Assembly: GCF_030817835.1 (NCBI RefSeq) | Contig: NZ_JAUSZR010000001.1 | Span: 4,402,001 to 4,466,000 of the forward strand | DNA: 64,000 nt | Origin: Pseudarthrobacter sp. W1I19 | GTDB lineage: Bacteria; Actinomycetota; Actinomycetes; Actinomycetales; Micrococcaceae | Direction of reading: 5' to 3' | Shown here: piece after piece, positions 1-8,325 of the stretch | Layout of the letters: the number at the start of each line of letters is the position of its first letter | How positions within the stretch are numbered: position 1 is the first letter of the stretch | Position numbers and translations under genes: made by a program | The notes under the pieces: generated by a model | Databases searched by the model: none | The model's input: only the letters and a program-made list of their open reading frames with translations | What the model was told of the DNA's origin: nothing

Positions 1-192
1 GTGTTCGCGGGTCAGGCCGAAAGGAACGGCCTCGCTGAGCGCCACGGTGAACTTGTCCACGCCGTGCCGGGTGACCAGGATGCCGTGCCGCTTCTCGGCC
101 AGCGCGTGGGCTTTGGCAGCCGTGACGGCGGCGTCAAGCTCGCTGTCCATGCTCTGGCGGTCGGCAACGGTGAGGGTCAGTGGGAAGTTCAT
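1..192 (-). CDS. Hypothetical protein, N-terminal part (runs off window)
   Basis: Reads leftward from an ATG at 192 and stays open to base 1 (64 codons). It begins MNFPLTLTV, followed by an Ala-rich, probably helical stretch and the segment GILVTRHGVDKFTVALS, which looks like beta structure. I recall similar short uncharacterised proteins in Arthrobacter but know no function. The plus-strand reading frame over the same bases has no recognisable features and is treated as a shadow. The C-terminus lies outside the window. Confidence 0.55.
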   Translation of the reverse strand, partial: MNFPLTLTVADRQSMDSELDAAVTAAKAHALAEKRHGILVTRHGVDKFTVALSEAVPFGLTREH

Positions 193-502
193 GGGTCTAG
201 CCTTAGTGTGTTGGGGGTAGGGGGTCATATCTAACACCTGCGCTCCCCAAGGCTGCAGACGAAGTTGGGCACCTTTGTGCCCAGTTCATGATGCCCGACT
301 AATGGATCACCAGCAACTTGAAAAATCAAGTAATAAGTCGTCGCAGGTCAAGAGCATGACGAGTCGTGCATGGTCGAGCAAATTCACGGCGCCAAAGCAC
401 CGTGAATTAGAGTTGGACTGGAGTGGAAGCTGTTTCCGGACGGCTCCGATGCCCCTGAACCAGCCATGCGGCAGAACCCAAGCCCAGCACAACACCATAC
501 GT
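193..502. other. Intergenic region between divergent genes
   Basis: This stretch separates the leftward partial gene from the rightward glycosyltransferase pair, so it must hold both promoters. It is more AT-rich than its surroundings around 290-400. The frame of the downstream glycosyltransferase is open back to 275, but its translation here (many Ser, Lys, Arg and Gln, no hydrophobic segment) does not look like the family. I see no clear operator or RNA structure. Confidence 0.4.
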
Positions 503-1837
503 GTGCCACGACCTGACAAGGATCCCGCCATTTCCACGGACGCTTTCTTCGGCAATCTCACCCGGATCCGCAACGTCATCCTTCCCACACCCGCCCGGAA
601 CCGGCTGAACACCGGCCGCGGACTGCTGGGCGGCTTCATCGTGGTGCACCTGGTCTTCCTGATCTTTGCCGCCTCCCTGTCGCTGCGCGGGGAGGCCTTC
701 AGCGATACGTTCATCTACCGCGACTGGGCCATGGCAGGCTTCGACGACGCCAACCTCACCGGCGGCCCCAGCCCCTGGGTCTACCCCATCCTCGCGCTGA
801 TCCCCATGGCCATTGCCGGCATTGCGGGCCCCGGACCGTTCTTCTTCCTCTGGGTCCTGATGACCACCCTGCTCAACGGCTGGGCGCTGCTGAAGCTGAC
901 CGACCGCGGCCGCGAGCACAACGCCATCCCCGCCGGCTGGTGGTGGCTCGCGTTCACGTTCCTCATGGGCTGGCTCGGCTTCGCCCGCGTGGACGGCCTC
1001 ACGGCACCGCTGGTCCTGGTGGCCCTCGCCTACGGTGTGGGCCGGCCATTCATCGCCTCCATCCTGCTGGCCATCGGCACCTGGGTGAAGGTCTGGCCTG
1101 CGGCCATCATGCTGGCCCTGTTCGCCGTGGTGCGGAACCGGATCCTGGTGGTGCTTGCCGGAATCACGACGACGGCGGGCGTCGTTGCGCTGGCAGCGGC
1201 CGTTGGCAGCGTTCCCAAGCTGTTGAATTTCCTCACCCAGCAGGGCGACCGCGGCATGCAGCTCGAGGCCACCTTCACCACGCCCTGGCTCTGGCTGTCC
1301 GTCCTGAACGTGGGCGGCTCGCGGATGTACATGAACACGGACATCAACTCCATGCAGGTGGACGGTCCCGGCACTGCGCTGATGTCCGTGCTGATGCAGC
1401 CCCTCCTTGTCCTTGCCGCGCTGCTGGTGGCCGGCCTGACGTTCTGGGCGCTGCACAACGGAAAAGCTAGCGGCGGTGTGGACCGCACCGAACTGCTCCT
1501 GGCCGGCGCACTGACGCTCGCCACCGCGTTTGTGGTCTTCAACAAGGTGGGGTCCCCGCAGTTCATGGTGTGGCTGGCCCCTGCAGTCGCCGTAGGGCTG
1601 GCCCACAGCTGGCGGGAATGGCGGGTGCCGGCCGCCATGCTGATTGTCATCGCCGTGGCCACGTACTTCATCTACCCGCTGTTCTACGACGCCCTCAGCC
1701 ACAACAACCCATGGATGGCGCTGGTGTTGACCATCCGCAACATCCTGCTGGTGGTGCTGTTCCTCTGGAGCGTCCGGCGCCTCTACCTGCTGGGCAAGAA
1801 GACCCCCGCAGCCGCTCCCGTGCTGAAGGAGTCCTAA
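503..1837 (+). CDS. GT87-family (DUF2029) polyprenol-phosphate-mannose-type glycosyltransferase, copy 1
   Basis: Multi-pass membrane protein of about 444 residues, with roughly ten hydrophobic segments and the PWVYP and WVKVWPA motifs seen in DUF2029/GT87 proteins. By family these are GT-C enzymes that transfer a sugar, often mannose, from a polyprenyl-phosphate donor to envelope glycolipids or glycans. The open frame extends upstream to 275. I prefer the GTG at 503 because family-like sequence begins shortly after it (FFGNLTRIRN); an ATG at 449 is an alternative, and neither has a good ribosome-binding site. It is a tandem paralogue of the next gene (shared GDTFSDT/GEAFSDT, FLNQGERGMQLEATFSTPW-like and FNKVGSPQF segments). 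The two probably form one transcript. Confidence 0.8.
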   Translation: MPRPDKDPAISTDAFFGNLTRIRNVILPTPARNRLNTGRGLLGGFIVVHLVFLIFAASLSLRGEAFSDTFIYRDWAMAGFDDANLTGGPSPWVYPILALIPMAIAGIAGPGPFFFLWVLMTTLLNGWALLKLTDRGREHNAIPAGWWWLAFTFLMGWLGFARVDGLTAPLVLVALAYGVGRPFIASILLAIGTWVKVWPAAIMLALFAVVRNRILVVLAGITTTAGVVALAAAVGSVPKLLNFLTQQGDRGMQLEATFTTPWLWLSVLNVGGSRMYMNTDINSMQVDGPGTALMSVLMQPLLVLAALLVAGLTFWALHNGKASGGVDRTELLLAGALTLATAFVVFNKVGSPQFMVWLAPAVAVGLAHSWREWRVPAAMLIVIAVATYFIYPLFYDALSHNNPWMALVLTIRNILLVVLFLWSVRRLYLLGKKTPAAAPVLKES

Positions 1838-1838
1838 G

Positions 1839-3119
1839 ATTTCCGCGAAGTTCTTTGACCGCCTGGTGACGCTCCGCACCAAAGTCCTCCCCGCCAAGGT
1901 GGTGGACTGGTTCGCCCGCCCGTCCAGCGTGTGGTGGGGCTTCGCCGTCGTCCATCTCTACTTCCTGGGCTGGATGGCGTCCTTTTTCCTCAACGGCGAT
2001 ACCTTCAGCGACACCGAACAGTACCGACAATGGGCCCAGGACGGCTACAACCCGCAGGACCTGGACGGAAAGATCAGCCCCTGGGTGTACCCGGTGCTGG
2101 CCCAGCTCCCCATCTTCCTCGCGAACATCGCAGGGCCCGGCCCGTACCTGCTCGTCTGGTTCCTGAGCATCACTGCACTCAACGCCGTCGGGCTTGCCTT
2201 CTTGACGCGCGGGCCGCGGAAGGTAAGCGGCATCGCGCCGGCCTGGTGGTGGCTGTTCTTCACCGTGTTTATGGGTTACCTCAGCTTCGCGCGGGTGGAG
2301 GGCATCACCGCGCCCATCGTGCTGATCGCGCTGCTTTATGCGGCCCAGCGGCCGGTGGTGGCCGGTGTCCTGCTCAGCATCGCCACGTGGATCAAAGTAT
2401 GGCCCGCGGCCGTGCTGGTGCCCATCGTGATCGCGAGCCGGAAGCGGACCCAGGTGGTCCTCGCCGGCGCCGCGGTGACCGCCGTAGTCGCGCTGGGAAC
2501 CTGGCTGTCCGGCGGGCTAAGACACATCCTGGACTTCCTCCTGAACCAGGGCGAGCGGGGCATGCAGTTGGAGGCCACCTTTTCCACACCGTGGGTGTGG
2601 CTGAGCGTCTTCAGGATTGCGGGTTCGAAGATGGCGGACAACACTGCCATCAACTCCACTGAGGTCTATGGCCCGGGTGCCGGCACGGCAGCTTTCCTGA
2701 TGCAGCCCCTGCTGATCCTTGCCGCAGTGGGAGCCGCCATCCTGCTGGTCCGCGCACTCAACCGCGGCGCGGAGCGGGAGGAACTGTTCCTTGAAGGCTC
2801 CCTCATGATGGTCACCGCGTTCATCGTGTTCAACAAAGTGGGTTCCCCGCAGTTCATCATCTGGCTGGCGCCGGTGATCATTGCCGGCCTGACGCACGAC
2901 TGGAACAGGTGGAAAGTCCCGGCAGCCCTGCTGATGGGGATCGCGATGACCACCTTCGTGATCTACCCGCTGTTCTACACCCCGCTCATCCACGCCCACC
3001 CGGTGATGGCCGCGATCCTCACCACCCGCAACGTGCTTCTGGTGGTGCTGCTGTGGTGGTCGGTAAAGCGGACGGCGGAACTGGGCCGGAAGCCTGCGGT
3101 TGTGCCGGCAGGCGCCTAG
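1839..3119 (+). CDS. GT87-family (DUF2029) glycosyltransferase, copy 2, probable ATT start
   Basis: Integral membrane paralogue of the preceding gene, about 426 residues, with the same order of motifs (FSDTEQYRQWA, SPWVYPVLA, WIKVWPAAVL, GERGMQLEATFSTPW, FNKVGSPQF). Expected role: transfer of a sugar from polyprenyl phosphate in envelope glycan synthesis. The conventional start is the GTG at 1866, but it has no ribosome-binding site. Similarity to copy 1 begins before it: FFDRLVTLRTKVLP here against FFGNLTRIRNVILP there. A perfect AAGGAG (1826-1831) sits 7 nt before an in-frame ATT at 1839, just after the stop of copy 1, so I chose ATT. No ATG, GTG or TTG lies in frame between the upstream stop at 1824 and 1866. 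Confidence 0.8.
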   Translation: MSAKFFDRLVTLRTKVLPAKVVDWFARPSSVWWGFAVVHLYFLGWMASFFLNGDTFSDTEQYRQWAQDGYNPQDLDGKISPWVYPVLAQLPIFLANIAGPGPYLLVWFLSITALNAVGLAFLTRGPRKVSGIAPAWWWLFFTVFMGYLSFARVEGITAPIVLIALLYAAQRPVVAGVLLSIATWIKVWPAAVLVPIVIASRKRTQVVLAGAAVTAVVALGTWLSGGLRHILDFLLNQGERGMQLEATFSTPWVWLSVFRIAGSKMADNTAINSTEVYGPGAGTAAFLMQPLLILAAVGAAILLVRALNRGAEREELFLEGSLMMVTAFIVFNKVGSPQFIIWLAPVIIAGLTHDWNRWKVPAALLMGIAMTTFVIYPLFYTPLIHAHPVMAAILTTRNVLLVVLLWWSVKRTAELGRKPAVVPAGA

Positions 3120-3130
3120 CCCAGGCAGGC

Positions 3131-3180
3131 AGGGCGAATCAGCCGGACCCGGTCAAGGGCGAATCAGCCGGACCCGGTCA
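3131..3180. repeat. Perfect 25-bp tandem duplication
   Basis: Bases 3131-3155 and 3156-3180 are identical 25-bp units beginning AGGGCGAATCAGCC. The duplication lies between the end of the second GT87 gene and the convergent MptB-like gene. The last three bases of the second unit are the TGA stop of that minus-strand gene. Two units only, so this is not a CRISPR array. Confidence 0.95.
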
Positions 3181-4773
3181 GCTGCTCCGGGACGCCTGGT
3201 ACCTTTCCCACCGGTCCAGGCTCCAGTTCCAGCCCCGTTTGGCAAGGTCCCAGGGCTTGGCCTCGATGAGCAGCTTGCGTGTATGCACATCGAGGAATAG
3301 AAGGTAGAACGTAAATGCCAGGGCGGTAATGAATGCCAGGGACGACGCGTCGATGGGCAGTTCCACAAAGGACCACACCGAAAGCTGGTCCTGCGCCCCG
3401 AACACCACAAAGAACGTGACGGCCACGTAGAAGGACCTGATCTGCCAGTCGTCCCGGATCCCTGTGACGGCCAGGAACGGGATGAACCAGAGGATGTACC
3501 AAGGCTGGATGATGGGTGAGAGCATCACGACGGCGGTGAACGCCAGGGCCATCCGCCGCACCGCCAGCGAGTAGTCGCCGCGGAACATCAGCAGCAGGAC
3601 CAGCCCGACGGCGGCATACTTCATGCCGGTCCGCAGGAGGGTGGCGAAGGTGCCGCCTGGCAGCCCGAGCACATTGGCCAGGAACTCCACCTGCTGGCCC
3701 AGGAACCCCGAGGGTGAGTAGCCGGTGTAGCCGGGCGTGGGGTCCATGATGGCCCAGGTCCAGCCCAGTCCAAGGTTGTACGGTATCCCGCTGACGGCCA
3801 GCACACCGAAGCTGATCCCCGCCGTCGCACCCCAGGTCAGGAACTTGCGCGGCCAGGAGGCGGAGGGGCCGGCCCACATCACGCCGACGAACGGCAGCAG
3901 GAGCACTGTAATGGGCTTGATGCCGATGGACGCGGTGACCAGGAGAATGCCCAGCAGGTAGCGGCGGGTGGCAGCGAAGTAGACGCCGGCGACGGCGAGT
4001 CCCACCATGAGGGCGTCGTTGTGGGCGCTGGCGATGAAGCTGATCAGGAACAGGGGGTTGGCTACGGCGATCCACAGTGCCCGCGCCCCGTTGATGCCGT
4101 GCAGTTCCGCAAGTTTGGGCACGTAGATCACGCAGAGTAGGACGCCCACGCCGGCCAGGAGGCGGAAGAGCAGCACGGATGCGTCGGGCTGGGCTCCGGT
4201 CAGTCCGACGACGGCGCGCGCCAGCCACAGAAAGTAGGGGCCGTAAGGGGTCCTGTTTTCGGCCCAGGCCGGGTCGGCGCCGAGCGCAAACCAGTTGTTG
4301 AGGGTGGAGATGCCCACCTGGTACGGGTTCTGGCCTTCCATCACCAGCCTGCCCTGGCCTGTGTAGGCGTAGACGTCACGGGAGAAGACCGGCACGCAGA
4401 AGAGCAGCGGCAGGGACCAGGCGGAGATGGCAATGACCACGGACCTCAGCGAGGAAGCGCCCCACTCAGCAAGGCGCTGCCCCAGCCGGAGCCACGAACG
4501 CATCAGCACCATGGCCCCCACCGTCAGCAGCACTGTGGACACTGTGACGCCCCAGCCCTCGGTGCGCAGTGCGATGACGATGGGCTGGCGGATCATGGGC
4601 GAGCCGTTGGCGATCCAGCCGGTGCCGATCGAGCCCACGAACATCATCAGGGCGCCGAGGAATCCTTCAATGGTTGCTACATAGACCCGGCGCTTCACGG
4701 GCGCGGCCGCGGCAGTGGCCGGCGAGCCAGGCCGGCTTTCCGACGTCCCGAGGTGTGCACCGCCTGCCGTCAT
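3178..4773 (-). CDS. mptB: MptB-like polyprenol-phosphomannose-dependent alpha-1,6-mannosyltransferase
   Basis: Large GT-C type membrane protein of 531 residues with about 13 hydrophobic segments. Near residues 128-155 it carries SRDVYAYTGQG followed by GQNPYQVG, the acidic-residue loop typical of MptA/MptB mannosyltransferases of actinobacterial lipomannan synthesis. By family it uses polyprenyl-phosphate mannose to extend an alpha-1,6-mannan on the outer face of the membrane. The ATG at 4773 has AGGGGA upstream and follows a plausible short cytoplasmic tail rich in Ala and Pro. It converges on the two GT87 genes, making a small envelope-mannosylation cluster. The exact substrate in this organism is inferred, and the symbol is by family resemblance. 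Confidence 0.8.
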   Translation of the reverse strand: MTAGGAHLGTSESRPGSPATAAAAPVKRRVYVATIEGFLGALMMFVGSIGTGWIANGSPMIRQPIVIALRTEGWGVTVSTVLLTVGAMVLMRSWLRLGQRLAEWGASSLRSVVIAISAWSLPLLFCVPVFSRDVYAYTGQGRLVMEGQNPYQVGISTLNNWFALGADPAWAENRTPYGPYFLWLARAVVGLTGAQPDASVLLFRLLAGVGVLLCVIYVPKLAELHGINGARALWIAVANPLFLISFIASAHNDALMVGLAVAGVYFAATRRYLLGILLVTASIGIKPITVLLLPFVGVMWAGPSASWPRKFLTWGATAGISFGVLAVSGIPYNLGLGWTWAIMDPTPGYTGYSPSGFLGQQVEFLANVLGLPGGTFATLLRTGMKYAAVGLVLLLMFRGDYSLAVRRMALAFTAVVMLSPIIQPWYILWFIPFLAVTGIRDDWQIRSFYVAVTFFVVFGAQDQLSVWSFVELPIDASSLAFITALAFTFYLLFLDVHTRKLLIEAKPWDLAKRGWNWSLDRWERYQASRSS

Positions 4774-5049
4774 GTGTGTTGGTCCCCTACTTCGTTACGG
4801 CGCTGGCTGCACCAGCGAAAAGGCCGCCCTGCAACCTGGCCATTTTATCAGCCGCGGTTCCGCCCGCCTCCGGATGACGTTCCCCCTCTCACGTCAGGTA
4901 ATCTTGAACCCGCAGCCGAAAGTCTCCGGCGCATCCCCTTTGCACCCAGATCCCTTCCATGACGGAACTGGACCGCGCGCAACGTGGCGTGCAGCGATCC
5001 CCCCAACCGCTCTTTTACTACTAAAGAGCCAAGCCCCTGGAGCCGCTCC

Positions 5050-6549
5050 TTGGCTGTCGCCGACCGCCCCCGCCCCCTTCGGCAACCGATCACGGTTCGT
5101 ACGGCCCTCCGCTCACCACGGCAGCTTTCCCGCGAAGTCCTGGCCGGAATGGTCACCACCCTGGCGTTGGTCCCGGAAGTGATTTCATTTTCGATCGTCG
5201 CCGGGGTTGATCCCATGGTGAGCCTTGTGGCCTCCATTGTGCTGGCCCTTGCCATGTCCATCCTCGGCGGCCGGCCGGGGATGGTGACAGCCGCAGCCGG
5301 TTCCGTCGCCTTGGTGATCGCCCCGCTCGTGCATGAGCACGGTGTCCAGTATGTGTTACCGGCGGTGCTCCTGGGCGGTGTGATCCAGGTGGTCTTTGGA
5401 CTGGCGGGCCTTGCACGCCTGATGCGGTTCATTCCGCGGTCAGTGATGATCGGGTTCGTCAACGCCCTGGGTGTGCTGATCTTTATGGCGCAGGTGCCCC
5501 ACGTACTGAACGTCCCCTGGCCCGCCTACATCCTGTTCGCCCTGACACTGGCCATTATTTTCATCCTTCCGCGGTTCACCAAGGTGGTTCCGTCGCCGCT
5601 GGTTGCCATCGTCGTCGTGACTGCGATTGTCATCGTCGCCGGCCTCGCCGTACCAAACGTTTTGGACGAGGGGCCGCTCACCGGCAAGATGCCCGGCATC
5701 ACCCCTTTCCAGGTTCCGCTGACCCTCGAGACCTTCCAACTGGTGTTGCCCACTGCACTGAGTGTGGCGTTCGTCGGCCTCATGGAGACCCTCCTCACGG
5801 CGAAACTCGTCGATGACATCACCGAGACGCCCTCGCACAAAGGCCGCGAGTCGTGGGCCTTGGGCGTTTCGAACATCCTTGCCGGCTTCTACGGCGGCAT
5901 TGCCGGGTGCGCCATGATTGGCCAGACCGTCCTCAACGTAAAGACCGGCCAGGCGCGTACCCGGATCTCGACATTCGTGGCGGGGCTGTTCCTGCTGGCG
6001 CTTGTGACCGGGCTCAGTTCTGTGATGGGACAGATCCCCATGGTGGCCCTTGCCGCGGTCATGATGGTGGTCGCTGTGACCACCGTCGACTGGCACAGCG
6101 TCCAGCCGTCCACCCTGAAGAGAATGCCCCTGCCGGAGACGATCGTCATGCTGGTCACCGTCGCCGTCGTGGTCCTCACCGGAAACCTCGCTTATGGCGT
6201 GCTCGTCGGCGTCGTGCTCGCGATGGTCCTGTTTGCCCGCCGGGTGGCCCACGTCATCAGCGTTGACCGTACCGTGGCCGGCGACGGCGAAAGCGTCCAC
6301 TACGACGTCGTGGGGCCGCTGTTCTTCGGGAGCAGCAATGACCTCGTGGAGCATTTCGCCTACGCCGACGACCCGGAGACCGTGACCATCGACCTGAGCC
6401 GCGCCCAGATCTGGGACGCCTCAACTGTCGCCGCCCTGGATTCCATCGAAACGAAATACAACGCCCACGGCGCCACCGTGACCATTCAGGGGCTTGATGA
6501 GCGCAGCACCGGCTTCCACCGCCGGCTCAGCGGACACTTGGGGGCCTGA
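5050..6549 (+). CDS. SulP-family inorganic anion transporter with C-terminal STAS domain
   Basis: About 499 residues. The first 390 or so are very hydrophobic (10-12 membrane segments) and include ALVPEVISFSIVAGVDP, the SulP signature region. The last 100 residues (DVVGPLFFGSSNDL, VTIDLSRAQIWDAST) form a cytoplasmic STAS domain. SulP proteins carry sulfate, bicarbonate or other anions; the substrate cannot be read from the sequence. The frame is open back to a GTG at 4984, but that start lacks a ribosome-binding site. The TTG at 5050 has GGAG (5039-5042) at 7 nt spacing, so I prefer it. The gene is divergent from mptB and convergent with the diguanylate cyclase. Confidence 0.85.
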   Translation: MAVADRPRPLRQPITVRTALRSPRQLSREVLAGMVTTLALVPEVISFSIVAGVDPMVSLVASIVLALAMSILGGRPGMVTAAAGSVALVIAPLVHEHGVQYVLPAVLLGGVIQVVFGLAGLARLMRFIPRSVMIGFVNALGVLIFMAQVPHVLNVPWPAYILFALTLAIIFILPRFTKVVPSPLVAIVVVTAIVIVAGLAVPNVLDEGPLTGKMPGITPFQVPLTLETFQLVLPTALSVAFVGLMETLLTAKLVDDITETPSHKGRESWALGVSNILAGFYGGIAGCAMIGQTVLNVKTGQARTRISTFVAGLFLLALVTGLSSVMGQIPMVALAAVMMVVAVTTVDWHSVQPSTLKRMPLPETIVMLVTVAVVVLTGNLAYGVLVGVVLAMVLFARRVAHVISVDRTVAGDGESVHYDVVGPLFFGSSNDLVEHFAYADDPETVTIDLSRAQIWDASTVAALDSIETKYNAHGATVTIQGLDERSTGFHRRLSGHLGA

Positions 6550-6554
6550 CCGGC

Positions 6555-7706
6555 CTAGCGCATCCGGTCGCTGCGGGCAGTGCGGTTCCTGCCCAGTGAC
6601 TTGGCCCTGTACAAGGCAGCATCCGCGGCGGCGATGAGGACCTCCACGTCTGTAGTACCGGCGTCGTAGGTGGAAATCCCGTAACTCGCGGTCGGCATTT
6701 CCATCCCGTCCGCTGCGGGGGCCGCGGCCAGGCGCCGGCTGATCTCCTCCGCAATGTTTTCCGCTCGCTCCGCATTCGTTCCAGGCAGGAAGAGGACAAA
6801 CTCTTCGCCGCCGTACCGCCCAACCAGGTCAGTGGACCGCACGGTGTCGGTGCAGGCGTTGGCAAAGGACTGCAGGGCGAGGTCTCCGGCGGCGTGGCCG
6901 TAGGTGTCGTTGACGGACTTGAAATGGTCCAGGTCGGCCAGGATCAGGGTGCCGGAGCCGCGCGTGGTGCTGCGGTCCGTCAAGTGCTCGGCCGCCAGGT
7001 CCAGGAAGGCCTTCCGGTTAAGGAGCCCGGTGAGGTCGTCACGGGTGGCCACCACGCGCAGTGCCCTGGTCTGCTGTTCGCTGCTGAGGGCGGCCATGCT
7101 GAAGGAGACCACCACCAGCAGCAGCATGGTCACCATCGTGGTGACGGCGGAACCGAAGACAGTAACGAAGGTGGGCCCGTTCTGCCCTTCCACCAGGAAG
7201 GCCAGCCAGCGCAGGAAATAAAAGGCCGAGAGGCCGCCGGCTGCCGCGGCCATGGGAATCCGCACGCGCGAATATCCCGGTTCCAGCCGCCATAGTTCGC
7301 GGGACGCAAGCCCGATGGTCAGGCCCATGGCGCCAAGGAACACGGGGCCGCCGGACCAGGTGTTGGTGGCGGGGTTGTCCAGGACGGAGGCAACCAGCGT
7401 GACCAGCGGAATGCCGGTGAAGGCCCATTTGATGGGCGGAACCGTCCGCAGCGAGCGGGCGCCCGCCCAGACCCCCACGCCGCCGTGGACCAGCAGGACG
7501 TTGCCCACAGGGTTGGCCCAGACCTGGTGCGGGGTGCCGTCCAGCAGGAAGCATGCGGATCCGGTGAGGAAAAACACCAGGGCCAGGCACCACCAGCCGC
7601 TGTACGGCGAGCGCGTGATCCGGTATGCGGAGAAGTAGAAGAGGAACACCAGAACCAGGGCCATCAGCCCAAACGCGATTCTCAGGGTCGCGGTATCCAG
7701 AACCAT
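6555..7706 (-). CDS. Membrane-bound diguanylate cyclase (GGDEF protein)
   Basis: 383 residues. Six or so membrane segments fill residues 1-205, then a GGDEF domain follows (RDDLTGLLNRKAF, LADLDHFKSVNDTYGHAAGD, GRYGGEEFVLFLPG). The active-site motif is GGEEF, a functional variant, and RSTD five residues before it matches the RxxD inhibitory I-site. It should therefore make cyclic di-GMP from two GTP and be product-inhibited. The membrane half resembles no named sensor domain I can identify. Its stop lies 6 bp from the convergent SulP stop. Confidence 0.9.
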   Translation of the reverse strand: MVLDTATLRIAFGLMALVLVFLFYFSAYRITRSPYSGWWCLALVFFLTGSACFLLDGTPHQVWANPVGNVLLVHGGVGVWAGARSLRTVPPIKWAFTGIPLVTLVASVLDNPATNTWSGGPVFLGAMGLTIGLASRELWRLEPGYSRVRIPMAAAAGGLSAFYFLRWLAFLVEGQNGPTFVTVFGSAVTTMVTMLLLVVVSFSMAALSSEQQTRALRVVATRDDLTGLLNRKAFLDLAAEHLTDRSTTRGSGTLILADLDHFKSVNDTYGHAAGDLALQSFANACTDTVRSTDLVGRYGGEEFVLFLPGTNAERAENIAEEISRRLAAAPAADGMEMPTASYGISTYDAGTTDVEVLIAAADAALYRAKSLGRNRTARSDRMR

Positions 7707-7851
7707 GTATCCGAAGTCCCCCCGAATCCTGAAAAGCGTGCCGACCCCAAGTATGGCACCGGGTCTGCCGGCCTGTCAGGAGAACCCCTTCCGCCCGCGC
7801 AGGGCCTAAAGTTGTCTGATAGCCCGCAGGACCATCCCGAAAGGCAGAACC

Positions 7852-8088
7852 GTGCTCCTTCTCTTCGGTTTCAAGACAGTGCTCAAGGCCCTTCCCGGCA
7901 AGCCGGCCAGCTGCCGGAACTGCGGATCCTTCGCGCACCACCACCTGGAGGAGCGGGCCACCAAGTTCACGCTGTTCTTCATCCCGGTGTTCACCACCTC
8001 GCGCTCCTACCGGATCACGTGCACCAACTGCGGCTTCGTCTCGAGCATCTCGGCACGGCAGCGGCGGGCCCTGGAGCTGCAGCGGTAA
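7852..8088 (+). CDS. Small zinc-ribbon protein
   Basis: 78 residues from a GTG preceded by AAGGCA. Two CxxC knuckles (SCRNCGS near residue 21 and TCTNCGF near residue 57) flank a central LFFIPVFTTSRSY stretch, giving a single zinc ribbon. Proteins of this shape are widespread and uncharacterised in actinobacteria. It is divergent from the diguanylate cyclase and lies upstream of the rsgA leader. No specific function is claimed. Confidence 0.8.
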   Translation: MLLLFGFKTVLKALPGKPASCRNCGSFAHHHLEERATKFTLFFIPVFTTSRSYRITCTNCGFVSSISARQRRALELQR

Positions 8089-8128
8089 ACACACCTCTGG
8101 CGGATCCAGCAAGCCGCAGCTACAGTAA

Positions 8129-8325
8129 GACCGGACCTGATACCGGTCCCGACTGCTGGAGAGGGAGGTGTTTCTGATGACTGTCACTGTCGCTCGCCCT
8201 GAGCGCTCCGCACCCTTCATCCAAACCCCTCCCCTGCACCGCACCTTCGCCGCCTGACCAGCGGAGCGCCGAACACCAAGGCCGTCACTGGCTGGTGCGC
8301 AGGGGGCATACCCCGAGGTATCACA
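8129..8325 (+). promoter_or_regulatory. Structured 5' leader of rsgA
   Basis: Three potential stems lie in the leader: GACCGG (8129-8134) with CCGGTC (8143-8148) before the leader ORF; GCGCTCCGC (8203-8211) with GCGGAGCGC (8261-8269) overlapping it; and ATACC (8308-8312) with GGTAT (8317-8321). The last closes a CCGA loop and buries the GAGGT ribosome-binding site of rsgA, 6 nt before its GTG start. This arrangement would suit translational control, but no known riboswitch class is recognised. Confidence 0.4.
8177..8257 (+). CDS. Short leader ORF (26 aa) upstream of rsgA
   Basis: ATG at 8177 is preceded by a near-ideal ribosome-binding site (GGGAGGTG, 8163-8170). It encodes MTVTVARPERSAP then FIQTPPLHRTFAA before TGA at 8255-8257. 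The peptide has no domain; the strong initiation signal and position suggest a regulatory leader or upstream ORF. Bases 8203-8211 inside it (GCGCTCCGC) can pair with 8261-8269 (GCGGAGCGC) just past its stop, so a translating ribosome would disrupt that stem. That it is translated is inference. Confidence 0.5.
   Translation: MTVTVARPERSAPFIQTPPLHRTFAA

Noticed and set aside
407..1897. Long minus-strand frame of 496 codons rich in His, Gln and Gly
   Set aside because: Exact antisense shadow of the GT87 gene in high-GC DNA; composition unlike a folded protein.
3131..3180. Repeat considered as a minimal CRISPR
   Set aside because: Units are directly adjacent with no spacer and only two copies; no cas genes.
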